Source: Hordeum vulgare subsp. vulgare (lineage: Eukaryota; Streptophyta; Magnoliopsida; Poales; Poaceae). Taken from it: a stretch of DNA of 64,000 bases. The notes beneath the pieces are model-generated. The model saw nothing but the letters and a program-made list of their open reading frames with translations, was not told the DNA's origin and did not search any database. Positions 45,362 to 56,715 of the stretch are shown here, piece after piece. The stretch is taken from contig NC_058518.1 of assembly GCF_904849725.1 (NCBI RefSeq), positions 393,811,581-393,875,580 on the forward strand, in the 5' to 3' direction. The position numbers were made by a program, and so were the translations under genes. Numbering within the stretch: position 1 is the first letter of the stretch; every line of letters starts with the position of its first letter.

Positions 45362-46346
45362 CACTAGTAGGAGAAAGCCTACTAGTAGCGCTGGTTTTAC
45401 CCCTACCATTAGCGCTGGTGGTAGCGCTACTGCTAACGCGCTACAGCTAAGTTTATAGCAGTAGCGCTTTTCCAGCCAGCGCTACTGGTAAGTACAGTTA
45501 GTAGTAGCGCTTTTCCAGCCCACACTAGTGCTAAATAGCACTAGCGCCTACTCTATTCCAGAGCTACTATTATTAATTTCAAAAACAAAAAAATGATCCC
45601 GTGCGTGCTGTCCATGGCTGCAATAACTCGATCCCGCGATGATAGTGGTCGCCGGCAGCATGGACTGGCATCGATAGACCAGATCTGACGGCGGTTAATG
45701 GATAGGGCTCGGATCCAGGGCAGAGCAAGGCGGCGGTATTGGGCTACTCTTCTCGACCAAGTTAAAGAGCTCCGGGTCATCCATGGTGATGACCTGCACG
45801 AGGATGGACATGGGAGGGTGAGTCAAACAGGAGGGAGAGATAGATAAGGATTAATGAGGTAGAGAGGAAGGATATGGAGGGAGCATCGGGGCTAGTCGCC
45901 GGTGGCGAGGTGCTCCAGCGTGGCGACATGGAGATGCGGGGGAAGACCAGCGAGCTCCTGGACACGGGCGACGCGAGGCGGCGTCCTCTTTCAGCACCAT
46001 GGAGGAGGAGGCGTGAATGGGCAGGTGCCCCGTGAGAGAGCCTATGGAGAGAGGGGGGAGAGTGACATGAGAGATAGGGATTTGGCGGAGGAGATGGGGA
46101 TTTTATACCCCGTGCAATGAAGACCACTTAGGAGTAGCTCTTTTATACCCCGCGGTACTAGTAAGTAGTAGTAGCGAGTGGTAAAAACACATGCTACTAC
46201 TATTGACTTAGCAGTAGCGCTTGTTTTATAACCCACGCTACTAGTATGGCTTGTCCCGAGGGGCACAATGAACACCACTTAGCAGTAGCGCTTTTTTATA
46301 CCCCGAGCTAGTACTATCAACTTAGCAGTAGCGAGTGATAAAAACC
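45362..46346 (+). mobile_element. CACTA (En/Spm) non-autonomous fragment
   Basis: Begins CACTAGTAGGAGAAAGCC at 45362. The subterminal motif AGTAGCGCT or its complement occurs many times at 45390-45545 and again at 46140-46340, the typical pattern of Triticeae CACTA elements. The middle (45560-46130) holds no transposase. The right terminal repeat is missing: element E starts at 46347. It interrupts gag of element D. Confidence 0.8.
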
Positions 46347-49300
46347 TGTAACATCCCAAAATTATAAATTTTGGAATGTTAATATAATTATTAGATTGAT
46401 TGTTTGGTTGTTTGTTGAGTGATTGAAACTTGTGTGAAATTTGAAACTTTTCGAAACTTTTGAATGAGAGGGAATAAAATGACTTTCCACTCTCTCCGGT
46501 GAATTCAAATTCAATCTTTTAAAAAACAATGAGAGAAGATGACATGACTTCTTCAACTATAAAGAATTTGAACGGAAATATTCACATTTGAATTCTTTTG
46601 CATTTTCCATTCGTTTTCTTCGTGCAAGAAATGCCAGGAAATACATTCTAGAGAGGAGGAACATGACCCTCGAACCCACGGGCATTTTGAAAGTTATTTG
46701 AACCCTCAAACTTAGAGGGTCATTTGAAAATTATTTGCAAAAGAAAATAAACCTTTTAGGCAATTTTGTGAAAATAATTTTTTCTGAAGTTTTTATTTTT
46801 GCCGTGGAAAAATGCCCATCAATTATATTTTATTTTTTCTGATAATTTTAGTATATAAAAACTCTTTATTCCGAATTGATTTGATTTCCTTTTTATCGTT
46901 TTAGTTTCCTAGTTTAAAAATAGGAAAGGAAATCATTTTTATTATGAAACTCCAGGTGGCCCATTAAGACTTTCCTTTTCCCTGGCCCAAGAAGATCATC
47001 CTCTTCCTCCTCTCTCCCTCGCGTTACAGGAATCTTTCCTTCCATGGAGAGGGAGATCTTCACCTCCGGGATTCGTGAAGCTCTTCCCTTCCCAACGCCT
47101 CTCGTCGCCTCTATAAGAACCCCCTGCACCTCCTCGTTCCATTCCCGTTGAAAACTTCCCCTCTCCTCGCCTCTAACTCACGCCCCACCTCGCCGGAGTC
47201 GTCACCGGAAACTCGCCAGAGAACTTCCCCCGTCGCCCCCCCACCTGCAGGCGCCCCACCTCGCTGCACCCACCCCACCCCGCCACCACCCCCCACCACT
47301 TCGGCCCTCCTCCACCACCCCTCCCGTCGGCACCACCCCCCCAGCTCCTCTCCATCACCAGCGACCAGGAGATTTTCCTCCCAGGAACACCACCACCTCG
47401 CCCCCCTGCAGCCCTCACTTCCCCTCGCCTCCCTCCCCTCCCAGGAGCGCCCCACTCCTTCGCCCCCCCCCCTTCCGCCGGATCTCCTCCCCACCAGCGA
47501 CCCACCCCACCAGAGCCCCACCCCACCTCGTCCACCATAGCCAGCACGGGAGTCCCAGCCACGGTAAGGCTCCATCCCCCTCCTGTTTCTTTTTTTTGTT
47601 TATGTAGTTTCTGCCCTTAGATCTATTCTCAACGGTATAGATTACATAGGTACTTACCCCTTCGGTCTTTTAGATAAAACCGATCGGTTTTTCTTTCACT
47701 TAAGTTTAGCCGAAGCGAATTAGTTAAATAGCGGCCGTTTGTTAGTTATCCCCGCAGCACTCACCCCCTTAGCCAATTAGAAAATGCCACGTGGACCCCT
47801 GTCCACAAATCCGTTTTTTCCCTTTTTCTGTTTTAATTTCAAAACAGAGAAAGTTTCAATTTTCTTTTGATCATAACTTTTGATCCCGAAGTCCAATGAT
47901 AGTGATTCTTTTTCCAGTAGCTCACAAATTTCGTGTAGCTTTTAGAAACATATAATTTGTCTATGTTTGAAATTTTCAAATTTGAATTAGATCAGATTTA
48001 GTTCAAACCTTGTTTTGCTTATTCCAGGAGTTTAAAAATTGGTTTTAATTTGATTCCTTTTTGTACTGATCACTAGTGATCTTATTTATAAGTGGTAAAA
48101 ACTTCAGAATTGTTTGAGTACTTTAGCTCACTGTTTCTTGTGAAACAATTTCTGTTTCACCTCTTTTAGGATTTCGGCTAATTCCTTTTCTACTTTTGTT
48201 TTAAAATATTTTCTTTATTATTTCAGAAACATTATTGTTTTGTTTATGTTAGTTAAACAGTAGTTTTGCAACAAGTTTTTATTTTATTTGTTTCACGAAA
48301 TCAATTCTAGTTCCTTAGTAACTTGCAATTGGTTTCCGCACTATTTCAAATACCGTTTGGGAATACTTTCAAAAAGTTTTGTGAAAAATACTTTATTTCA
48401 TCTTAGTTAAACTTATACCTTAGTTCCTTGTTATTATTTTCTGTTAGACAAAAACTATTTAGTGTTTGACGTAGTAGAAGACTCCCTAGTCATATTTGAA
48501 GTTTCTTTCGGATTCCTATTCGCTCTCTCTCTCTTTTGTTTTGATTGCTAGAATGATTGCTAGTATGAGTGCTTATGTGAATGATATGTTTGTTATATAG
48601 ATTTCATCGGAGAGTGACGAGTAGTCTATCAAGTTATTTCTCGAGAAATTCTTCTTCGTCAACATCACCAGGCAAGTCACTTTGATCATACTATCACCTG
48701 TGTTTTATGCATCGTAGTTCTACCATCCTATGCCCAATTGCATGCTGAGTAGGTACTTGGAAATTTTAGTATAGATTGTAGTATCATGTGGTGGGCACAC
48801 AACAACCCCGATACTTGGCCCCGGGACGACAAATTTCATATTGCTATGCTTGAGTAGACGGGATTTCGGTTGAGTGCATAACCCGAGTGATGCAAGGTTG
48901 ATTAAATAATCAAGACCGGTTAAGACAAGATTTTCAAGACCTCGGACGCAATGCAACTCTGGGTGAAGGACGGTTGATCGGCTCCCTGGAGAACCCAGTG
49001 GATGACCCGGGATGGTGGAGAGGCCATGACATCCTGCGGAAAGCTTCACCGAGGCTCAAAGAGACGGACGGATATTTTCAAGACCCAAGGCTTACCTGCA
49101 CAGCCACAAGTCATTATGGGCTCTGGCTTGGTTGGATAACGCGGCGACTCTGGACAGGCGGTGCTAGCAGATGTAGACGAACTGTAGGAATGGATGGGCA
49201 CCGACAGGGATTCAGAGGGACCCGTTGAAAGACCATGTTTTGATCATCCGGTCTTCAAACACCCTGAAGTGCGAGGACATACTCGGAGGCGATCAAATCT

Positions 49301-49933
49301 TGTGGGGAACGTGTGCAAAACTCTGCAGAGTACTCAAACCTAATCGATTAGCCGTGTCCACGGTCATGGACAACTTGAGCCAAAGGAACTGAAGTTATCT
49401 GGATTTCTCAACACCATTATATATATTTGATGAGGGTAACTATTGACAACTCGGGTATGAGAACTGGTTGGCGGAACCATCTCATTAACAACCAACTATG
49501 TAGTAATATTTTGCTTTTAGCCCCTCTCTTGATGTAGGAGAAAACTTGCTTTTCGCTAAAAACTTATAGCCCCACCTGCCATATATGCATATAGTATAGA
49601 TGATTACTTTTCACCCCTCTCATATGTGACTTGCCGGCATATTCAATATGCTGACCTACACGGCTGCAACGTCTTATGTTGCAGATATTTTTCTTCGACG
49701 AGTAAGAGTACGATTCAGGGTTACGGTCTACACTCAACTTGCCGTTGGTGTTTATTGGGACTCCACTCCCTTGACTGCTTCCGCTGAGATAATTAAGGTA
49801 TATATCAGTTTTACGCTATTTACATGTGATTGCACTTTGATATATACATTGATCTACTATGTGTGCCAGCATACTGATCCAGGGATGGCACAGAAACACA
49901 GAGGCTTGACTCGTCTTGAGTCGGGTCGCTACA
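46347..49933 (+). repeat. 5' LTR of element E
   Basis: Starts TGTAACATCCCAAAATTATA and ends GGGTCGCTACA. TATA box TATAAG at 47112-47117. A C-rich zone (47160-47560) and a perfect palindrome at 46356-46374 are present. Long frames in the C-rich zone and at 48720-49228 occur in both LTR copies and are not taken as genes. Confidence 0.9.
46356..46374. repeat. Palindrome at the start of the element E LTR
   Basis: CCAAAATT-ATA-AATTTTGG, perfect arms of 8 bp, ten bases into the LTR. It is repeated at 53139-53157 in the other LTR. Confidence 0.9.
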
Positions 49934-49937
49934 AAAA

Positions 49938-50421
49938 TGGTATCAGAGCACATGTTGACTGTAGGACGTGACCCCTATAAACTGGAAATTCCTTAGGGAA
50001 GGATCTCTCAAAAATTTTATTTTCAACAACACCTTTTACTTCTCATGTCTTCTGATTTCATCAAATGTTCTCTCTCACCTCAAATAGTTATACAATCCCC
50101 TTACCCCTTCGACCTCATGAAGAATCAATTGAGTCCCACTTCAAAGTAAAGAGGATTTCATCATGCATTGAAGAATTGAAGCTGCACCAACAGTAGACTC
50201 TCAAGACCCGAAGAACTCAAAGACCCCGAAACGTTCCAATGTTTATTAGAAGTCCAAACCCCAATTATATACCCACGTTAGTTACGATGATTTGTGAGCC
50301 TTCATTGGTGTGTGTTTTCCGACGGCCACAACTAAAATCTATTCTCAAAAATATTATTTGTATTGTGTGTATCTCCCTCCCTCTCTTACCCGTCTCATCC
50401 ACAAAACCTCAACCCTACCAG
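49938..50421 (+). other. PBS and leader of element E
   Basis: TGGTATCAGAGC at 49938-49949, four bases after the LTR, is the standard plant initiator tRNA-Met primer site. The leader to 50421 is noncoding as far as seen; a frame is open from 50239 but its first part shows no Gag similarity. Confidence 0.85.
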
Positions 50422-51399
50422 ATGGAGTTTGAAGCTGGACTTGTAGTCTCTGGACCAATGACCCAGCTGGAAGCTGAGATATGGATTGAGAACATGGAGA
50501 ACCACTTCGGGAGCAACTTGATCTCAAGGAAGTATGAAGTGGAACACGCTCTTCAGTACTTTACACAAAGTGCTGCAATCTGGTGGAAAATGCATCATGC
50601 CATACAAGGATTTAGTGGAGCAGAAAGTTGGGAATAATTCAAGAAGACTCTGTTAAGATCCCGTCTCATTCAGAAGGGCTGTGATTATCCGAAGGACAAG
50701 ACTTGTGCATGCAAGATCTGTGGAGAAATAGGACACACCCAGGAAGAACACACGGATGGATGCACTCATTGTGAAGAAAATCACCCAGTTGAGGAGTGCC
50801 CAAGTAGTCAGGTGACTTGTTTCCTTTGTGAGGGAACCACCCACTACCCAGCTGAGTGTCACATTTACCCCAAGGTGCAACAGGTTGTCAAGCAGCAGAA
50901 AGATGCAGTGAAGGAAACCCTCAAGAAGAAGATTCTAGAAGAACCGGTGATGAACGAAAATATTGAAGACCCTGATGGACAAGGTCTGACCAGATTTTTC
51001 TCCAATGCATGCTACTCATGTGGAGAAGAAGGACATTATTCACAGGACTGCACGAAGAGAAGCCAAGAGTATCTGGGAAACTTCCCGACGGAAGAAGTGG
51101 AGTTTGATCCACTTGAAATAGAAGAACTGGCCAAAATGAAGGAGTCTGGAAAGAAGAAAAAGTACCCTCGAAAGAACCAAATCTCTGCAGACATAGATCT
51201 GAGTCATGTCAGATGTTACAAGTGTATGAAATTTGGCCACCACAAATACATGTGCTCAGGAAGGAAGCCGGGAACCCAAGGAGCAAAGGCAACCACTAAG
51301 ATGCCTCGAGACTTGTCAGAACTCAGTTGCTTTTGTTGCAAGGCAGCAGGACATTTTGCCAGCGATTGTCCACAAAGGAAGAAAGCTAGAATGGAGTAG
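50422..51399 (+). pseudogene. gag: Element E Gag-like protein with six zinc knuckles
   Basis: ATG at 50422 (MEFEAGLVVSGPMTQLEAEI) opens a Gag core: WIENMENHFGSNLISRKYEV, HALQYFTQSAAIWWK, AESWE. One TAA at 50635-50637 follows, then the same frame continues (FKKTLLRSRLIQ). The second half of the usual Gag core is missing and the protein passes straight into knuckles: CKICGEIGHTQEEH (50710, CCHH), CTHCEENHPVEEC (50761, one residue short), CFLCEGTTHYPAEC (50818), CYSCGEEGHYSQDC (51010), CYKCMKFGHHKYMC (51214), CFCCKAAGHFASDC (51328). The last four are canonical CX2CX4HX4C. Lysine-rich spacers separate them. 325 residues if the stop is read through. Probably RNA or DNA binding, like multi-knuckle CNBP-type proteins; particle formation is doubtful. 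Confidence 0.8.
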
Positions 51400-51751
51400 T
51401 TAAGCTTTGACCATGGCAATAAGTGTAATCCGAAGCACTCTTGTTTTTCATAAGATCATGGAGTGAAAAAAATTTGTAACAGAAGTCCCGGAGATTGTAA
51501 TAACATCATAAATAAATGGAATTATTGTCTCATGATTGCCTATGTTGAACTGTATGCGTTGTTTCTCTTCGAGCAAAGATCTCTGAACATTATGAGGATA
51601 TGAGAAAATATGGTCTATGGAGGCATGAGTATAATTCATTTTTAGTGTGGTAGTAATCGGTACACCCACAGGACCCATTGAGTAGGAGTGTACCATGATT
51701 ACCAAGGAGACATATACATTCCTCTAAGTACCTACTTACTGACACCTGCAG
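51400..51751 (+). other. Spacer before ORF2 of element E
   Basis: About 350 bp without a gene. Contains the PPT-like 17-mer at 51637-51653 and ends TTACTGACACCTGCAG just before the ORF2 ATG, which looks like a branch point plus 3' splice site. Confidence 0.6.
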
Positions 51752-52206
51752 ATGACAACTCTCTACGAGTCATTCCTCAAGGGCCCAGAAACGATCATGA
51801 CCCTGACCAGTGATCATGATTACCCGAAAATCCTGAAGGACATGATGAAGCACATTCATCTTGAAGGAGATGCAGTCTACAAAGGCTACCCATTCATGGA
51901 AAGTAGAGTGGAACTTTGGTATGTGGAAGTACACCTCCACCATGTGAAAGGAGTTTGTCCAAAGACTATGGGGCAATACTTTTTCATTTCGCGTGTACCA
52001 CGAGCAACCTTCTTTGATGCTGTTCGTGAAGATGCCATGAAGCCATACGTCAGATTGGAGAAATACTTGAAGCAAGACTCCGTCATACCCAGGAATACCT
52101 GAGTGAGGTACGTGCGGAGATGATGGAGATGAAGCTCATGACCACCATGATGAAGCGAAAGATGGATGATTTCAAGGAGCACCTCGGAAAGTTCGAGTGG
52201 AACTAA
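51752..52206 (+). pseudogene. Element E ORF2, related to the Tekay leader ORF
   Basis: ATG at 51752: MTTLYESFLKGPETIMTL, then YPKILKDMMKHIHLEGDAVY, YPFMESRVELWYVEVHLHH, GQYFFISRVPRATFFDAVRE, YVRLEKYLKQDS. The frame stops at 52100-52102; a one-base shift near 52083 gives TQEYLSEVRAEMMEMKLMTT and ends FEWN with TAA at 52204-52206, probably the original C-terminal helix. No database family recognised. Predicted order is helix, three strands, helix, then a charged helix. Positions P-IL-D near the first helix, Y-EV near the second strand and AV-DA in the second helix line up with the Tekay leader ORF (1-185 and 1961-2050). In Tekay this domain precedes gag; here it follows gag. Confidence 0.65.
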
Positions 52207-53129
52207 AGTATCTCCAAGAGAGACATATGAATAAAGTTGGCAGAAATGTTTGACCATACCGAACAATGTGGATGGCAGCATTTGTAATAAAGTACTTTTG
52301 AATTGGAGTTTTTGAGGATAAATTAAGGATGTAATAAAGGATTGATTATGAAATGAATATGATTTATGGAAAGAAGCTATGATGGTTCAGCAAACGTTTT
52401 CTTAGGAGCATACGAAAACCTGAGAGTTGTGAAGATACGATAGATGTTTCGTTCAGCTTGCAGAACCAATGGATTATCCGAACTTCGTTCGTGGACAAGA
52501 GAAATTCTACAACGCTTGTGAGGATGCCCAAGTGTTAGAATGCGAGATTCGCTAAACCTTATACAGAGAAATGATTTGGGTGCGGAATGGATTGATCACC
52601 ATGACGACTTACTCTTATCATTTATCTGGCTATTCGGAATGGTAAATCTGAGAGACTTACCCATAGTGAGAGACGACGTTCTTTGAAGCTTTTGGTTAAG
52701 CCTTAGAGTGGTATAAGAAAAGCCCATGTACATGGCACCTGTTGTCACGCGTAGGAAATTTTACGGTGAGGATGAAACCAAGACCCCTCTCTCTGCAGGA
52801 TAACCACAAATGGTAGACCACCATGAGAACCATCGATATGTTATTTAGAATTGATCACGAGACTGTCAGTTCAGAAGACCCACTGACGGAAGAAGCTTAT
52901 ATCAACGAGAGAGCATCACCAAAGGATTTAATATGAAGACTGTGCGATGTCAGTTGCCAAAACTCCAGAGGATCGTTAAAGCATTTTGAGGGACCAGTAT
53001 CTCTCATTTTAAGTGTGGTAGCATCCCACCTTGCCGGAGATTGGATTTGTTATAAGACCCCCAAACCCTAACCTTTCTTTCTAGCCTCTTCGAATCTCGA
53101 GGACGAGATTCATTTTAAGTGTGGTAGTT
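52207..53129 (+). other. Noncoding 3' interior of element E
   Basis: No gene recognised on either strand. Near the end lie two copies of the 17-mer CATTTTAAGTGTGGTAG (53005-53021 and 53111-53127); the second is the PPT next to the LTR. The piece TCGAATCTCGAGGACGAGATTC (about 53091-53112) is the Tekay-type end of pol. Confidence 0.7.
53111..53129 (+). promoter_or_regulatory. Polypurine tract of element E
   Basis: CATTTTAAGTGTGGTAG plus TT directly precedes TGTAACATCC at 53130. Confidence 0.75.
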
Positions 53130-56100
53130 TGTAACATCCCAAAATTATAAATTTTGGAATTCCAATATAATTATTAGATTGATTGTTTGGTTGTTTGCTG
53201 AGTGATTCAAACTTGTGTGAAATTTGAAACTTTTCGAAACTTTTGAATGAGAGGGAATAAAATGACTTTCCCCTTTCTCTAATGAATTCAAATTCAATCT
53301 TTTAAAAAACAATGAGAGAAGATGACATGACTTCTTCAACTATAAAGAATTTGAACGGAGATATTCGCATTTGAATTCTTTTGCATTTTCCATTCGTTTT
53401 CTTCGTGCAAGAAATGCCGGGAAATACATTCTAGAGAGGAGGAACATGACCCTCGAACCCACGGGCATTTTGAAAGTTATTTGAACCCCCATACTTAGAG
53501 GGTCATTTGAAAATTATTTGCAAAACAAAATAAACCTTTTAGGCAATTTTGTGAAAATAATTTTTTCTGAAGTTTTTATTTTTGCCGCGGAAAAATGCCC
53601 ATCAATTACATTTTATTTTTTTCTGATAATTTTAGTATATAAAAACTCTTTATTCCGAATTGATTTGATTTCCTTTTTATCGTTTTAGTTTCCTAGTTTA
53701 AAAATAAGAAAGGAAATCATTTTTATTAGGAAACTCCAGGTGGCCCATTAAGACTTTCCTTTTCCCTGGCCCAAGAAGATCATCTTCTTCCTCCTCTCTC
53801 CCTCACGTTACAAGAAGCTTTCCTTCCATGGAGAGGGAGATCTTCACCTCCGGGATTCGCGAAGCTCTTCCCTTCCCAGCGCCTCCCGTCGCCTCTATAA
53901 GAACCCCCTGCACCTCCTCGTTCCATTCCCGTTGAAAACTTCCCCTCTCCTCTTCTCTAACTCGTGCCCCACCTCGCCGGAGTCGTCACCGGAAACTCGC
54001 CACAGAACTTCCCCCGTCGCCCCCCCCCCCCACCTGCAGGCGCCCCACCTCGCTGCACCCACCCCACCCTGCCACCACCCCCCACCAATTCGGCCCTCCT
54101 CCACCACCCCTCCCGTCGGCACCACCCCCCTGCTCCTCTCCATAACCAGTGACCAGGAGCTTTTCCTCCCAGGAACACCACCACCTCGCCCCCCCCCCCC
54201 CCTGCAGCCCTCACTTCCCCTCGCCTCCCTCCCCTCCCTGGAGCGCCCCACCCCTTCGGCCCCCCCTCCGCCGGATCTCCTCCCCACCAGCGACCCACCC
54301 CAACGGAGCCCCACCCCACCTCGGCCACCATAGCCAGCACGGGAGTCCCAGCCACGGTAAGGCTCCATCCCCCTCCTGTTTCTTTTTTTTGTTTATGTAG
54401 TTTCTGCCCTTAGATCTATTCTCAACGGTATAGATTACATAGGTACTTACCCCTTCGGTCTATTAGATAAAACCGATTGTTTTTTTCTTTCACTTAAGTT
54501 TAGTCGAAGCGAATTAGTTAAATAGCGGCCGTTTGTTAGTTATCCCCGCAGCACTCACCCCCTTAGCCAATTCGAAAATGCCACGTGGACCCCTGTCCAC
54601 AAATCCGTTTTTCCCTTTTTCTGTTTTAATTCCAAAACAGAGAAAGTTTTAATTTTCTTTTGATCATAACTTTTGATCCCCAAGTCCAATTATAGTGATT
54701 CTTTTTCCAGTAGCTCACAAATTTACTGTAGTTTTTAAAAACATATAAGTTGTCTATGTTTGAAATTTTCAAATTTGAATTAGATCAGATTTAGTTTAAA
54801 CCTTGTTTTGCTTATTCCAGGAGTTTAAAAAGAGATTTTAATTTGATTCCTTTTTGTACTGATCACTAGTGATCTTATTTATAAGTGGTAAAAATTTCAT
54901 AATTGTTTGAGTATCTTAGCTCACTGTTTCTTGTGAAACAATTTCTGTTTCACCTCTTTTAGGATTTCGGCTAATTCCTTTTCTACTTTTGTTTTAAAAT
55001 ATTTTATTTATTATTTAAGAAACATTATTGTTTTGTTTATGTTAGTTAAACAGTAGTTTTGCAACAAGTTTTTATTTTATTTTTTTCACGAAATCAATTC
55101 TAGTTCCTTAGTAACTTGCAATTGGTTTCCGCACTGTTTCAAATCCCGTTTGGGAATGCTTTCAAAAAGTTTTGTGAAAAATACTTTATTTTATATTAGT
55201 TAAACTTATACCTTAGTTCCTTGTTATTATTTTCTGTTAGACAAAAACTATTTAGTGTTTGACGTAGTAGAAGACTCCCTAGTCTTATTTGAAGTTTCTT
55301 TCGGATTCCTATTCGCTCTCTCTTTTGTTTTGATTGCTAGAATGATTGCTAGTATGAGTGCTTATGTGAATGATATGTTTGTTATATAGATTTCATCGGA
55401 GAGTGACGAGTAGTCTATCAAGTTATTTCTCGAGAAATTCTTCTTCGTCAACATCATCAGGCAAGTCACTTTGATCATACTATCACCTGTGCTTTATGCA
55501 TCGTAGTTCTACCATCCTATGCCCAATTGCATGCTGAATAGGTACTTGGAAATTTTAGTATAGATTGTAGTATCATGTTGTGGGCACACAACAACCCCGA
55601 TACTTGGCCCCGGGACGACAAATTTCATATTGCTATGCTTGAGTAGACGGGATTTCGGTTGAGTGCATAACCCGAGTGATGCAAGGTTGATTAAATAATC
55701 AAGACCGGTTAAGACAAGATTTTCAAGACCTCGGACGCAATGCAACTCTGGGTGAAGGACGGTTGATCGGCTCCCTTGAGAACCCAATGGATGACCCGGG
55801 ATGCTGGAGAGGCCATGACATCCTGCGGAAAGCTTCACCGAGGCTCAAAGAGACGGACGGATATTTTCGAGACCCAAGGCTTACCTGCACAGCCACAAGT
55901 CATTATGGGCTCTGGCTTGGTTGGACAACGCGGCGACTCTGGACAGGCGGTGCTAGCAGATGTAGACGAACGGTAGGAATGGATGGGCACCGACAGGGAT
56001 TCAGAGGGACCCGTTGAAAGACCATGTTTTGATCATCCGGTCTTCAAACACCCTGAAGTGCGAGGACATACTCGGAGGCGATCAAATCTTGTGGGGAACG

Positions 56101-56715
56101 TGTGCAAAACTCTGCAGAGTACTCAAACCTAATCGATTAGCCGTGTCCACGGTCATGGACAACTTGAGCCAAAGGAACTGAAGTTATCTGGATTTCTCAA
56201 CACAATTATATATATTTGATGAGGGTAACTATTGACAACTCGGGTATGAGAACTGGTTGGCGGAACCATCTCATTAACAACCAACTACGTAGTAATATTT
56301 TGCTTTTAGCCCCTCTCTTGATGTAGGAGAAAACTTGCTTTTCGCTAAAAACTTATAGCCCCACCTGCCATATATGCATATAGTATAGATGATTACTTTT
56401 CACCCCTCTCTTATGTGACTTGCCGGCATATTCAATATGCTGACCTACACGGCTGCAACGTCTTATGTTGCAGATATTTTTCTTCGACGAGTAAGAGTAC
56501 GCTTCAGGGTTACGGTCTACACTCAACTTGTCGTTGGTGTTTATTGGGACTCCACTCCCTTGACTGCTTCCGCTGAGATAATTAAGGTATATATCAGTTT
56601 TACGCTATTAACATGTGATTGCACTTTGATATCTACATTGATGTACTGTGTGTGCCAGCATACTGATCCTGGGATGGCACAGAAACACAGAGGCTTGACT
56701 CGTCTTGTGTCGGGT
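53130..56715 (+). repeat. 3' LTR of element E
   Basis: Same sequence as 46347-49933 with scattered changes (about ten in the first 190 bp by eye, fewer elsewhere) and longer C runs at 54019-54031 and 54190-54202. It stops at GTCGGGTT, a few bases short of the LTR end, where gag of element D resumes. Confidence 0.9.

Larger units (their letters stand above)
46347..56715 (+). mobile_element. Element E: pol-less, Tekay-derived LTR retrotransposon
   Basis: Two LTRs of 3.6 kb (46347-49933 and 53130-56715, the second lacking its last few bases) enclose a 3.2 kb interior with an initiator tRNA-Met-type PBS, a six-knuckle Gag-like ORF, a second ORF and a PPT. No protease, RT, RNase H or integrase was found in any frame. 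The 3' interior just before the PPT reads TCGAATCTCGAGGACGAGATTC, matching the last coding bases of the Tekay element (TAATTCTCGGGACGAGAATTC, 8824-8844), so it descends from a Tekay element by loss of pol. Non-autonomous; would need enzymes in trans. Confidence 0.85.

Noticed and set aside
47111..47575. Frames of 114 to 154 residues, also present at 53895-54368
   Set aside because: C-rich U3/R region of element E LTRs; homopolymer length differences shift the frames between the two copies.
48974..49228. 84-codon frame kept in both LTRs of element E (second copy 55763-56017)
   Set aside because: Several of the differences between the copies change amino acids, so there is no sign of protein selection; identity is explained by the LTR pair.
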